The notes beneath the pieces were generated by a model. It was not told the DNA's origin. It saw nothing but the letters and a program-made list of their open reading frames with translations, and searched no databases. Shown here piece after piece: positions 48,302-56,041 of a DNA stretch of 56,041 nt. A program made the translations under genes and the position numbers. This DNA is from an uncultured Bacteroidaceae bacterium (GTDB lineage Bacteria > Bacteroidota > Bacteroidia > Bacteroidales > Bacteroidaceae): NCBI GenBank assembly GCA_905234125.1, contig CAJOGQ010000005.1, positions 1 to 56,041 of the forward strand, in the 5' to 3' direction. Position 1 is the first letter of the stretch. Each line of letters opens with the position of its first letter.

Positions 48302-48333
48302 TTTGGCTGTTCCAAAGAATAGCAGTAACTTTG
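48302..48333 (+). promoter_or_regulatory. Promoter for the small protein and LptF/G genes
   Basis: TTTG at 48302-48305, a 20-base spacer and TAACTTTG at 48326-48333. It lies 21 bases before the ATG at 48355 and fixes that start. Confidence 0.75.
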
Positions 48334-48354
48334 CACTCAAATTCTGTAAAGACA

Positions 48355-48735
48355 ATGGTGCAGAGACACAGCAAGGAAAAATTCATGGTTTATGACCGGT
48401 GGGCTAAGAAGGGCTCTCCGACGTATTCGCCGAAGCCGCACTCGGCTCCACACCTCGAGGGCAAAAGGGATACGGGTCTGGAGGAATGGGCCAACCACTA
48501 CTGCTTCAACAGGAAGGAGGACGGAACGTATGAGGCTGAACTGGACGAGGGCTGGGATGAAGGCAGTCACTATGGTGGCGGAACCATCCATGTGGATGTT
48601 GAGAAGGGGTGGTTTGAGCTTCCCTACGACGAGTTTCTCCAGAATGTGCTGAAACTTGCAGCGGCGACGCACTATGGCTTTACGCTGGAAGACCTGAAGG
48701 AGAAGGAGGGTCTGAAGGAGTTCTTTGGATTTTGA
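48355..48735 (+). CDS. Conserved-looking small acidic hypothetical protein
   Basis: 126 residues, without signal peptide or membrane helices. It starts MVQRHSKEKFMVYDRWAKKG and is rich in charged and aromatic residues, with GGGTIHVDVEKGWFELPYDEF in the middle and a helical acidic C terminus. I do not recognise the family. Its promoter is well formed, and the gene precedes the LptF/G permease by 28 bases, so it is probably real and co-transcribed. Confidence 0.7.
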   Translation: MVQRHSKEKFMVYDRWAKKGSPTYSPKPHSAPHLEGKRDTGLEEWANHYCFNRKEDGTYEAELDEGWDEGSHYGGGTIHVDVEKGWFELPYDEFLQNVLKLAAATHYGFTLEDLKEKEGLKEFFGF

Positions 48736-48763
48736 TTGTAAGCACGAAGAGGTGCACACGTAA

Positions 48764-50677
48764 ATGAGACTCATCAAGCGACTGGACATGTTTATTTTGA
48801 GGAATTTCCTCACGCTGTTTGCAGGCACGTTCTGCATCAGCACGTTTGTCGTCATGATGCAGTTTCTGTGGAAGTACATCGATGACTTGGTGGGTAAGGG
48901 ACTGACGATGGATGTGTATGCGCAGTTCTTCTTCTATGCCATCGAGACGCTGGTGCCCACATCGTTGCCTTTGGCCATCTTGCTGGCGAGCCTGATTTCG
49001 TTTGGCAATCTGGGTGAACGCTTGGAGTTGCTGGCCATCAAGGCAGCGGGCATATCGCTGATTCGCACGATGCGACCATTGATTGTGCTGATGGTGGTGC
49101 TGACGCTCACCTCGTTCCACTTCCAGAACAAGATAGCGCCAGAGGCTCAGCAGAAGTTGCTGGAGATGATTCGGTCGTTGAAGATGAAGTCGCCTGAGCT
49201 GGACATCCCAGAGGGGGTGTTCTATGATGGCATTGAGAACATCAACCTGTATGTGGACCACAAGGACAAGGAGACGGGCATGCTTTATGATGTGCTGATT
49301 TATAACTTGCAGGATGGGGCGAGCCGTGCGCATATCGTGCTGGCTGATTCAGGCAGGTTAGAGACTACGGACGACAAGTTGCACTTGCTTTTGCACCTGT
49401 ATGGTGGTGGTCAGTTTGAGAATTTGCAGGGAGGAGACGGATTGCAGGCCAAGTACACGCCCTATCGGAGGGAGTCGTTTGTGGAGAAGCATTTCATCAT
49501 CGACTTCGATACGAACTTCAACATGACGGATGAGTCGGCATCGGACAATGCCCGTGCGAAGAACATGACGCAACTGAAGGAGAGCATCGATTCGATAGAG
49601 AACTACCTGCAGAGGCAGAGCAAGATATATAAGGAGAACATGGAGAGGTATTCATTGGCCATTCCCCACGAGGCTCGCATTTCCGACTATGACTCGTTGA
49701 CGGTGACACAGATGAACGACAGCGTGAGGAAGAAGTTGGAGAAGGCTGAGGAGCGCTATCTGGCAGAGAAGGAGAAGAGAGGGATGAAGGTGGCGACCTC
49801 GACGGTGAATGTGGATTCGCTGATGGCGGGCTACGACTCGCAGAAGCAGCAGCAGATTATGATGACGGCTTTGCAGAAGGTGGGCTTTCAGGAGATGGAT
49901 TCCAGAAGCAAAGAAGATGCGATGGAATGGGACGAGAAGCAGATTCGCCTGCATTGGATTCAGTATTGGTTGAAAATCACGATGTCGCTCTCGTGTCTGA
50001 TTTTCTTCTTCGTGGGTGCTCCTCTGGGTGCCATCATCAGGAAGGGTGGATTGGGGTTCCCCGTTGTGGTGGCGGTCATCATCTTCATTCTCTACTACAT
50101 CATCGACACGGGTGCCATGAAGGTGAGTCGAGAGGGAGGAATGCCTGTGTGGATAGGCATGTGGATCAGTACGCTGGTGATGGCTCCGTTGGGTATATTG
50201 CTCACGGTGAAGTCGAACAACGACTCGGCTGTGTTCAACTTGGATGCTTACGTCATGTTGTGGAAGAAGATACTGGGCATACGACCCAAGCGAAACATCG
50301 TGCGCAAGGAGGTCATCATCAACGACCCAGACTATGTGGACATGAAGAAGACGCTGGATCAGCTCATCGCGACCAGCCGAGAATATCTGGGTTCGTTGCC
50401 TCGTTCCACGTTCTTCGGCTATATGATTTACATCGTGCGCTACTGGTTCTCGAAGCGTGAGGACATCAAGGCCGAGGGTATCATGCTGATGACGGAGTAT
50501 GTGGTGGAGGTGCTCTCGAACAGTAAAGACCGTCAGGTGCTCAGATTGTTGAACGGCTACCCTGTGATGGAGACACGAAACTTCCGATTCTATCGTCGAA
50601 GGAGGAAGGACCTGCGAGCCGTCATCAAGTATTCAGAACAAATCAAAAAAGAAATAGAAAAATATGATACAATTTAG
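48764..50677 (+). CDS. LptF/LptG family lipopolysaccharide export permease
   Basis: 637 residues. Three N-terminal helices start with [32 protein letters not shown] large periplasmic jellyroll region follows (about 130-400), and more helices are at about 400-490 ([26 protein letters not shown]). This is the YjgP/YjgQ layout that moves lipopolysaccharide from the inner membrane. At 637 residues it is longer than the roughly 360 of E. coli. The extra length is a charged periplasmic helical segment and a C-terminal cytoplasmic tail, common in Bacteroidota. Its end overlaps ribBA by 14 bases. Confidence 0.9.
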   Translation: MRLIKRLDMFILRNFLTLFAGTFCISTFVVMMQFLWKYIDDLVGKGLTMDVYAQFFFYAIETLVPTSLPLAILLASLISFGNLGERLELLAIKAAGISLIRTMRPLIVLMVVLTLTSFHFQNKIAPEAQQKLLEMIRSLKMKSPELDIPEGVFYDGIENINLYVDHKDKETGMLYDVLIYNLQDGASRAHIVLADSGRLETTDDKLHLLLHLYGGGQFENLQGGDGLQAKYTPYRRESFVEKHFIIDFDTNFNMTDESASDNARAKNMTQLKESIDSIENYLQRQSKIYKENMERYSLAIPHEARISDYDSLTVTQMNDSVRKKLEKAEERYLAEKEKRGMKVATSTVNVDSLMAGYDSQKQQQIMMTALQKVGFQEMDSRSKEDAMEWDEKQIRLHWIQYWLKITMSLSCLIFFFVGAPLGAIIRKGGLGFPVVVAVIIFILYYIIDTGAMKVSREGGMPVWIGMWISTLVMAPLGILLTVKSNNDSAVFNLDAYVMLWKKILGIRPKRNIVRKEVIINDPDYVDMKKTLDQLIATSREYLGSLPRSTFFGYMIYIVRYWFSKREDIKAEGIMLMTEYVVEVLSNSKDRQVLRLLNGYPVMETRNFRFYRRRRKDLRAVIKYSEQIKKEIEKYDTI

Positions 50678-51872
50678 TAAGATAGAAGAGGCCATAGAGG
50701 ATTTCCGACAGGGTAAGTTCGTCATTGTGGTGGATGATGAAGACCGTGAGAATGAGGGTGACTTCATTACGCCAGCCGAGATGATTACCCCTGAGAAGGT
50801 GAACTTCATGCTGCGTGAAGGACGTGGTGTGCTCTGTGCGCCCATCACGATGTCGCGTGCGAAGGAGCTGGAACTGCCCCATCAGGTGGAGGAGAACACG
50901 TCGATGTTGGGAACGCCCTTCACGGTGACGGTCGATAAGCTCGAAGGATGCACGACGGGTGTGAGTGCTCACGACCGTTCTGCCACGATCCAATGGCTTG
51001 CCAATCCAGAGGCGAAACCAAGTGATTTTGGTCGTCCAGGACATATCAATCCGCTCTATGCGCAGGACAATGGTGTGTTGCGTCGTGCAGGACATACAGA
51101 AGCATCCATCGACTTGGCTCGCTTGGCAGGCCTGAAACCTGCGGCTGCACTCATCGAGATACTCAATCCTGACGGCACGATGGCTCGCATGCCCCAACTT
51201 GTGGAGAAGGCGAAGCAGTTCGACATGAAACTCATCCAAATCAAAGACCTCATTGCCTATCGTCTGCAAAGGGAAAGCTTAGTGGAGAGAGGTGTGGAGG
51301 CCGACATGCCTACGGCTTACGGACACTTCCGCATCATCCCTTTCCGTCAGAAGAGCAACGGACTGGAACATGTGGCACTCATCAAGGGCGAATGGAAACC
51401 TGATGAGCCTGTGCTGGTGAGAATGCATTCGAGCTGTGCCACGGGCGACATCTTTGGCAGTCAGCGATGCGATTGTGGCGAACAGCTCCACAGGTCGATG
51501 CAACTCATCGAGAAGGAGGGCAAGGGTGCTGTGGTCTATCTCATTCAGGAGGGACGAGGCATCGGACTGATGAACAAGATTGCCGCCTACAAGTTGCAGG
51601 AGCAGGGATTCGATACGGTGGATGCCAATATCCACTTGGGCTTTGACCCCGACTTGAGAGATTATGGCGTGGGTGCCCAAATCCTCAGAGAAATTGGCAT
51701 CAGCAAGATTCGCCTACTGACGAACAATCCTGTGAAGCGTGTGGGACTTGAAGGTTATGGACTTGAAATCGTGGAGAACGTCCCTATCGAAATCACGCCC
51801 AATCCATACAATGAGCGTTACCTCCACACGAAGAAGGAGCGCATGGGACATACATTGCATTTTAACAAATAA
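50664..51872 (+). CDS. ribBA: Bifunctional riboflavin synthesis protein RibBA
   Basis: 402 residues. The N-terminal half is 3,4-dihydroxy-2-butanone-4-phosphate synthase ([28 protein letters not shown]). The C-terminal half is GTP cyclohydrolase II, with the zinc cysteines in [22 protein letters not shown], then EGRGIGL and [15 protein letters not shown]. It provides both precursors of riboflavin. Its ATG lies within the end of the LptF/G gene (ATGATACAATTTAG), a 14-base overlap that suggests coupling. Confidence 0.96.
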   Translation: MIQFSKIEEAIEDFRQGKFVIVVDDEDRENEGDFITPAEMITPEKVNFMLREGRGVLCAPITMSRAKELELPHQVEENTSMLGTPFTVTVDKLEGCTTGVSAHDRSATIQWLANPEAKPSDFGRPGHINPLYAQDNGVLRRAGHTEASIDLARLAGLKPAAALIEILNPDGTMARMPQLVEKAKQFDMKLIQIKDLIAYRLQRESLVERGVEADMPTAYGHFRIIPFRQKSNGLEHVALIKGEWKPDEPVLVRMHSSCATGDIFGSQRCDCGEQLHRSMQLIEKEGKGAVVYLIQEGRGIGLMNKIAAYKLQEQGFDTVDANIHLGFDPDLRDYGVGAQILREIGISKIRLLTNNPVKRVGLEGYGLEIVENVPIEITPNPYNERYLHTKKERMGHTLHFNK

Positions 51873-51882
51873 ACTCAATAAT

Positions 51883-53076
51883 ATGGAAATTCTTTCAGAA
51901 AGATTGAACAGACTCTCTCCAAGTGCCACGCTTGCGATGAGTCAGAAGAGCTCAGAGCTGAAGGCTCAGGGCGTGGATGTCATTAACCTTAGTGTCGGTG
52001 AACCCGACTTCAACACTCCAGACCACATCAAAAAGGCCGCCATCAAGGCTGTGGAGGACAACTGGAGCCGTTATAGCCCCGTGCCTGGCTATCCAGAACT
52101 GAAGCAGGCCATCGTGAACAAACTCAAGAACGAGAACGGATTGGACTACAAGCCCTCTCAGATTCTTTGCTCAAATGGTGCCAAGCAGTCTGTCTGCAAC
52201 ACCATCATGGCCATCATCAATGCTGGCGATGAGGTCATCATCCCTGCCCCTTATTGGGTGAGCTATCCCCAGATGGTGCTCTTGGCCGAGGGTACACCTG
52301 TCTTCATCGATGCTCCTATCGAGCAGGACTTCAAAATCACCCCTGCTCAGTTGGAGAAGGCCATCACACCTAAAACCCGTGCCCTTATCCTCTGCTCACC
52401 CAGCAACCCAACAGGTTCTGTCTATAGCAAGGAGGAACTGGAAGGCTTGAAGAATGTGCTCCTGAAGCACGAGAATGTCATCGTGATTGCTGACGAGATT
52501 TATGAGCACATCAACTATGTGGGCAAGCACGCTTCGATGGCTTCGTTCGACGACATCAAGGATCGTGTGGTGGTCATCAATGGTGTGTCGAAGGCATACG
52601 CAATGACGGGTTGGCGTATTGGCTTCATCGCTGCTCCCGATTGGATTGTGAAGGGATGCAACAAGTTGCAAGGTCAGTACACCTCTGGTCCCTGCTCCGT
52701 TTCTCAGAAGGCAGCCGAAGCCGCATTCGCTGGCGACCAGCAATGTGTGGAGGACATGCGTCAGGCTTTCGAGCGCAGAAAGAACCTCATCGTGAAACTC
52801 GCCAAGGAGATTCCAGGTTTGGAAGTGAACGACCCGCAAGGTGCCTTCTACCTCTTCCCCAAGTGCTCCAGCTACTTCGGCAAGAAGGATGGCGATCGTG
52901 TCATCAACAACTCCACCGACTTCGCCATGTATCTGCTCGAGGTGGGTCATGTGGCCACCGTGGGTGGTGATGCCTTTGGCTCTCCTGAGTGCTTCCGCAT
53001 GAGCTATGCGACCAGCGATGAGAACATCGTGGAGTCGATGAAGCGCATCAAAGAGACCCTTGCACGTCTTAAATAA
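51883..53076 (+). CDS. Aspartate aminotransferase-like class I aminotransferase
   Basis: 397 residues from ATG 51883 (MEILSERLNRLSPSATLAM). The PLP lysine is in NGVSKAYAMTGWRIGF, with INLSVGEPDFNTP near the N terminus and CSPSNPTGSVYSKEEL in the middle. This is the subgroup I-gamma pattern of aspartate/aromatic transaminases. An open frame starts further upstream within ribBA, but the chosen start follows the ribBA stop by 10 bases and fits the family. It probably makes aspartate or transfers amino groups of other amino acids. Confidence 0.92.
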   Translation: MEILSERLNRLSPSATLAMSQKSSELKAQGVDVINLSVGEPDFNTPDHIKKAAIKAVEDNWSRYSPVPGYPELKQAIVNKLKNENGLDYKPSQILCSNGAKQSVCNTIMAIINAGDEVIIPAPYWVSYPQMVLLAEGTPVFIDAPIEQDFKITPAQLEKAITPKTRALILCSPSNPTGSVYSKEELEGLKNVLLKHENVIVIADEIYEHINYVGKHASMASFDDIKDRVVVINGVSKAYAMTGWRIGFIAAPDWIVKGCNKLQGQYTSGPCSVSQKAAEAAFAGDQQCVEDMRQAFERRKNLIVKLAKEIPGLEVNDPQGAFYLFPKCSSYFGKKDGDRVINNSTDFAMYLLEVGHVATVGGDAFGSPECFRMSYATSDENIVESMKRIKETLARLK

Positions 53077-53092
53077 CTGCAATATAATTCTT

Positions 53093-55504
53093 ATGAAGAA
53101 ACTGCTAACCTTAATCCTCTTGGCATGGGCACTTGCGGCTCATGCACAAGAGGGTTTTATGTCTTATACCGAGGGCGTCATTACTGCTGATTTTGTGCAG
53201 GAAAGCCCCATGAAAAAAGACCTGCTGCAGATGTTGGCCGACTTCTCGCAATATATGGTGAACGACTGGCAGGCGTGTGAATACCCCAACGCCGACGATG
53301 AGGCTTGTGGCTGTTTCAAGGGAGAGAACACGATGGCCAACGACGAACGGGGTGTGCGTCCCAATGCCGACCTCTCGATGATTTGTGCCTATGGCAAGCC
53401 GGCTGGTGTCACGCTCCCAGAGGGTGTGACGTGGAACCAGCTGGAGGACTTGGCGATGAAGTCACTCGTCTTTGCCTATTCCACCCACAAGGCCAACAAA
53501 CTGAAGGTGTGCAAGGGCAACAACTATTGGGGTTCCGTCTCCAATGCCGACCACGTGTGGGAATCATCGTTGTGGGCGATGTCGGTGGCTTACTCGGCCT
53601 ATTTCCAATGGCAAAGACTCACAGGAAAGCAGAAATACTATATCCACAACCTGCTGAGAGCTGAGTGCAACTACGAGCTGGAGCGTTCCATCCCTACGGG
53701 CTACGCTGGCGACACAAAGGCTGAGGAGAATGGTTGGGAAGCCGATGTGTTGGCTGTCACCCTGGGGCTCTTTCCTACTGACCCATTGGCTCCTCAGTGG
53801 TTCGAACGTCTGAGGGAATTTGCCATCAACAGCTATTCCCATCCTTCCGATCAGCACAACCAGACGGTCATCGACCCTGACTACGACAACAAGACCGTTG
53901 CCGATCTCTACAAGGGGCAGAACCTCTACGAGGACTATTCGCTCCAGAACCACAACCTCTTCCACACGTCCTATCAGAACGTGGTGATGCAGGAGCTGGG
54001 TGAGGCCGCTTTGGCTCTCAAGATGTTTCAGCAGGGCTTGTATGGCGAAGAGAAGTGGAAGACCAACGCCCTGATGCACCACAATCAGGAGGTGCAGGAC
54101 AGCATCCTCAATTGGCTTGCTTTGCCCGATGGCGAACTGGCTATGCCCAACGGCAACGACTGGAGCCTCTTCCTCTATGACCAGATTACCTCTTACACCA
54201 CGCAGGCTTGCTTCCAGCGAGACCCCAACGCGCTGATGCTGGAGAACATGGCCTACAAGTATATCAAGGCACGTCAGAAGACCACACCTGACGGTTCGTG
54301 GCTGTTGCGTCCTGATGTGGGAGCACGTCGCATGGGTGTGGAGGCGCATCGTGTGATGATGACCTACCTGATGCACGAGATGCTCTCAACGGCAGACCTC
54401 ACCCCCACGAGATGGGATGACTTCAATCGGCAATATGGCGAGGCCAAGATGATTCCTTGTCAGAACATCGTCCGTGCTTCCACAGCCGACCGCTTCACCT
54501 GCTTCTCATGGAGCGAAGGCCTGAAGTCCTACACGGGTTACTTCACGGCCAACTCGCCCGACAAGAACAAGATTGTGGTGCCTTATCGTGCCAACAACAC
54601 GGGCAATCTCTTGGGGTGGTACGAAGTGGAAGGCAAGAGAACTGATGCAACGCCTGTGGTGAGTGGCAACTATCTGATGGAGGGCAACAGCTATGTGATG
54701 AATGGCGAACTGAACACGAACGAGGGAACCCTCAACAACCGTTTCGTCCTCTATTCAACCCCACAGAATGCCATCATCTATCTCGATTACGTTACAGCCA
54801 ACGCCGATGCCACCATCACAGCCGAGAAGGGAGGCTTGTTAGCCATCTCTACGGACGAACTGATGAAGACCTCGCGTACATTATATAATAAATACCAAAC
54901 CTATGAAGGAGACGGAACAGAGCTGGTCACCTTCGAGAGCCCTTGGGTGAACATCGACAACGAATTAGGAGTCATCACTAAGCCAGAGAATGTTAAATAT
55001 AAAATGTCAAATGTCAAGTATGACAATACATTTAACATTTCACATTTAACATCTAAAAGTATGGCCTTTGGCGATCGTGGTGCCAACAACTCCATCTTCA
55101 CCTCGAAACTCTATCCTCTGTATTCCAACACCCATCGCACCGTCAAGGCAGGCGATGTGGTCGATGCCCGCAACCTCGTCTATTACAGCAACATCACGGC
55201 CAAGCAGACCAAGAAGATGGCCTCCAAGCTCATCTCGCTGAAAGACGAACTGCCTGAGGGCTGGAATGGCGTCATCGTGCCCGATGCCCGATGCTCCTAT
55301 CTGCTCATCAGCAACTTCAAAGGCCAAACCACTATCAATTGTCAAAGGCTACGGGTAGGCGAGCAAAGCTCGGGAATATTGTCAACTGTCAACTGGAACG
55401 ATTGGACACCAGCATTCCCTGACGAGACCCACATCGAAAAGCAGGGTTCCTCCATCATTTTGCATCTGGAGCAGAACCATTCCGTAGCGTTCATCCGTCA
55501 ATAA
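53093..55504 (+). CDS. Large secreted protein of unknown function
   Basis: 803 residues with a signal peptide (KKLLTLILLAWALAAHAQ). The first 450 residues are helical with many Trp and aromatic positions (WESSLWAMSVAYSAYFQW, WEADVLAVTLGLFP). This suggests an alpha/alpha toroid, as in several polysaccharide lyases and hydrolases. A beta-rich half follows. Such a two-part fold is an inference, and I do not recognise a named family. A palindromic insert at 54991-55051 encodes KYKMSNVKYDNTFNISHL in frame. The start at 53093 follows the aminotransferase stop by 16 bases. Confidence 0.7.
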   Translation: MKKLLTLILLAWALAAHAQEGFMSYTEGVITADFVQESPMKKDLLQMLADFSQYMVNDWQACEYPNADDEACGCFKGENTMANDERGVRPNADLSMICAYGKPAGVTLPEGVTWNQLEDLAMKSLVFAYSTHKANKLKVCKGNNYWGSVSNADHVWESSLWAMSVAYSAYFQWQRLTGKQKYYIHNLLRAECNYELERSIPTGYAGDTKAEENGWEADVLAVTLGLFPTDPLAPQWFERLREFAINSYSHPSDQHNQTVIDPDYDNKTVADLYKGQNLYEDYSLQNHNLFHTSYQNVVMQELGEAALALKMFQQGLYGEEKWKTNALMHHNQEVQDSILNWLALPDGELAMPNGNDWSLFLYDQITSYTTQACFQRDPNALMLENMAYKYIKARQKTTPDGSWLLRPDVGARRMGVEAHRVMMTYLMHEMLSTADLTPTRWDDFNRQYGEAKMIPCQNIVRASTADRFTCFSWSEGLKSYTGYFTANSPDKNKIVVPYRANNTGNLLGWYEVEGKRTDATPVVSGNYLMEGNSYVMNGELNTNEGTLNNRFVLYSTPQNAIIYLDYVTANADATITAEKGGLLAISTDELMKTSRTLYNKYQTYEGDGTELVTFESPWVNIDNELGVITKPENVKYKMSNVKYDNTFNISHLTSKSMAFGDRGANNSIFTSKLYPLYSNTHRTVKAGDVVDARNLVYYSNITAKQTKKMASKLISLKDELPEGWNGVIVPDARCSYLLISNFKGQTTINCQRLRVGEQSSGILSTVNWNDWTPAFPDETHIEKQGSSIILHLEQNHSVAFIRQ
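54991..55051. repeat. In-frame AAATGTC/TTAACAT palindrome
   Basis: TGTTAAATATAAAATGTCAA at the left is complementary to the T-rich run ending ...CACATTTAACA at 55051. The heptad is AAATGTC-like. The element adds about 20 residues to the large secreted protein. Confidence 0.8.
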
Positions 55505-55530
55505 TCCATGCAATTGTCTTTGACTCTGAA

Positions 55531-55612
55531 CGAGCCGGAGCCTCAACGTCCTTGAGGCTCCGGCTCGTCGCCTTTGAGCTACCGGCTCAATGCCTTGGGG
55601 GTACCGGCTCTC
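55531..55612. repeat. GAGCCGG array 3 with a 16-bp hairpin
   Basis: CGAGCCGGAGCCTCAA (55531-55546) pairs perfectly with 55552-55567. Read on the minus strand, units with GAGCCGGTACCCCCAAGGC and GAGCCGGTAGCTC precede it, in the same order as arrays 1 and 2. It follows the large secreted protein gene. Confidence 0.82.
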
Positions 55613-55624
55613 TTCTTAACGCAA

Positions 55625-55802
55625 AGTGACACGAGTGACAAGTGACAAAATGACAATAAGCACCTTTCCATTAGCAAACAATAGGGAATGGGAGGTTAAT
55701 AATATAATTATTATATTATTATCATAATAATAACTCCACTCAACCGTTTCCTCGATAATTGAAAACTCCTTATTGTCACTTTGTCATTTGTCACTTGTCA
55801 CG
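55625..55802. repeat. Nested palindrome with GTGACAA heptads
   Basis: The left arm (55625-55660) and right arm (55769-55802) carry GTGACAA/ATGACAA units and both end inward with GACAATAAG. Inside, TAATAATATAA and TTATATTATTA form an 11-bp inner stem. No gene is seen from 55505 to the window end. Confidence 0.82.
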
Positions 55803-55872
55803 TTTATTTTGTCTGCTCATGAGAAAACTGTCATCTGTCATCTGTAATAGAATAAGCGTCCTTTCCTGGGCA

Positions 55873-55935
55873 ATAACCCTGCATTATTGAGTGATAACCC
55901 GCCATTATTTGGAAATAACCTACCATTATGGAGCG
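55873..55935. repeat. Three tandem 21-bp units
   Basis: Units at 55873, 55894 and 55915 share ATAACC...CATTAT. They lie in the gene-free end of the window (55505-56041), which otherwise holds array 3 and the nested palindrome. Confidence 0.8.
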
Positions 55936-56041
55936 AAAGAGGGGCTTTTCGTTTTGTGGCCAAATTGCTCAAAGGAAGGGGAAAAGCATCGAAAAGAGGG
56001 CTTTGTGTGTGTATTTTGACACTTATGAGAACAGAATTTTG

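Noticed and set aside
56025..56041. Start of a new gene at the window edge
   Set aside because: An ATG followed by five codons is not enough to support a gene.

Overview
The window is from a Bacteroidota chromosome, most likely a Prevotella-type member of the Bacteroidales. The evidence is repeated Bacteroidota promoters (TTTG, about 20 bases, TAnnTTTG), a type IX-like C-terminal sorting tail, a propeller/AraC membrane regulator, an HmuY-type heme operon, a lactate permease with a Fe-S lactate dehydrogenase, and roughly even base composition. No phage, transposase, CRISPR array or rRNA was seen. One tRNA-Leu(TAG) is present.

Layout. 1-6186: end of a secreted protein, then (minus) a LolA-like protein, a HerA-like ATPase, DsbD and thioredoxin reductase. 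6361-14867: a HypD-like glycyl radical enzyme, an outer-membrane barrel, and a one-protein propeller/AraC regulator that lacks kinase and receiver domains. 14868-18918: a 637-base divergent region with a possible small RNA and tandem repeats, then a large HExxH lipoprotein. 19020-22645 (minus): iorA-iorB-paaK for aryl-pyruvate metabolism. 22825-26572 (minus): a heme operon (calycin-like lipoprotein, HmuY, TonB receptor). 26690-30676: MutY, a LuxR-type regulator, tRNA-Leu, and a DUF3316-like protein with an S41 peptidase. 30705-36330 (minus): ParC, then pta and ackA split by a small four-helix-bundle gene. 36596-39775: a secreted GH98 enzyme. 39958-48182 (minus): RF2, CYTH, VanZ, a sodium symporter, lactate permease and Fe-S D-lactate dehydrogenase. 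48355-55504 (plus): a small protein, LptF/G permease, RibBA, aminotransferase and a large secreted protein.

The most unusual content is repetitive. Short palindromic elements, whose arms are mostly built of 7-base units (GTGAAAA, CTCAACT, GGGGCGA, AATGTCA and others), sit between genes, at stop codons, in signal-peptide segments, and in frame inside at least seven proteins. Two unrelated proteins carry the same roughly 90-base palindrome as an in-frame insert (23023-23107 and 30494-30581). The largest related unit (34801-35315) has 40-base inverted ends matching at 39 of 40 positions. It encloses a gene of the 23S rRNA intervening-sequence (four-helix bundle) family, and it separates pta from ackA. 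Shorter copies with the same ends flank iorA. This resembles the in-frame palindromic elements described in Rickettsia, but with a candidate partner gene. Two AT-rich palindromes with GC-rich tips and three arrays of four 22-base units form further families.
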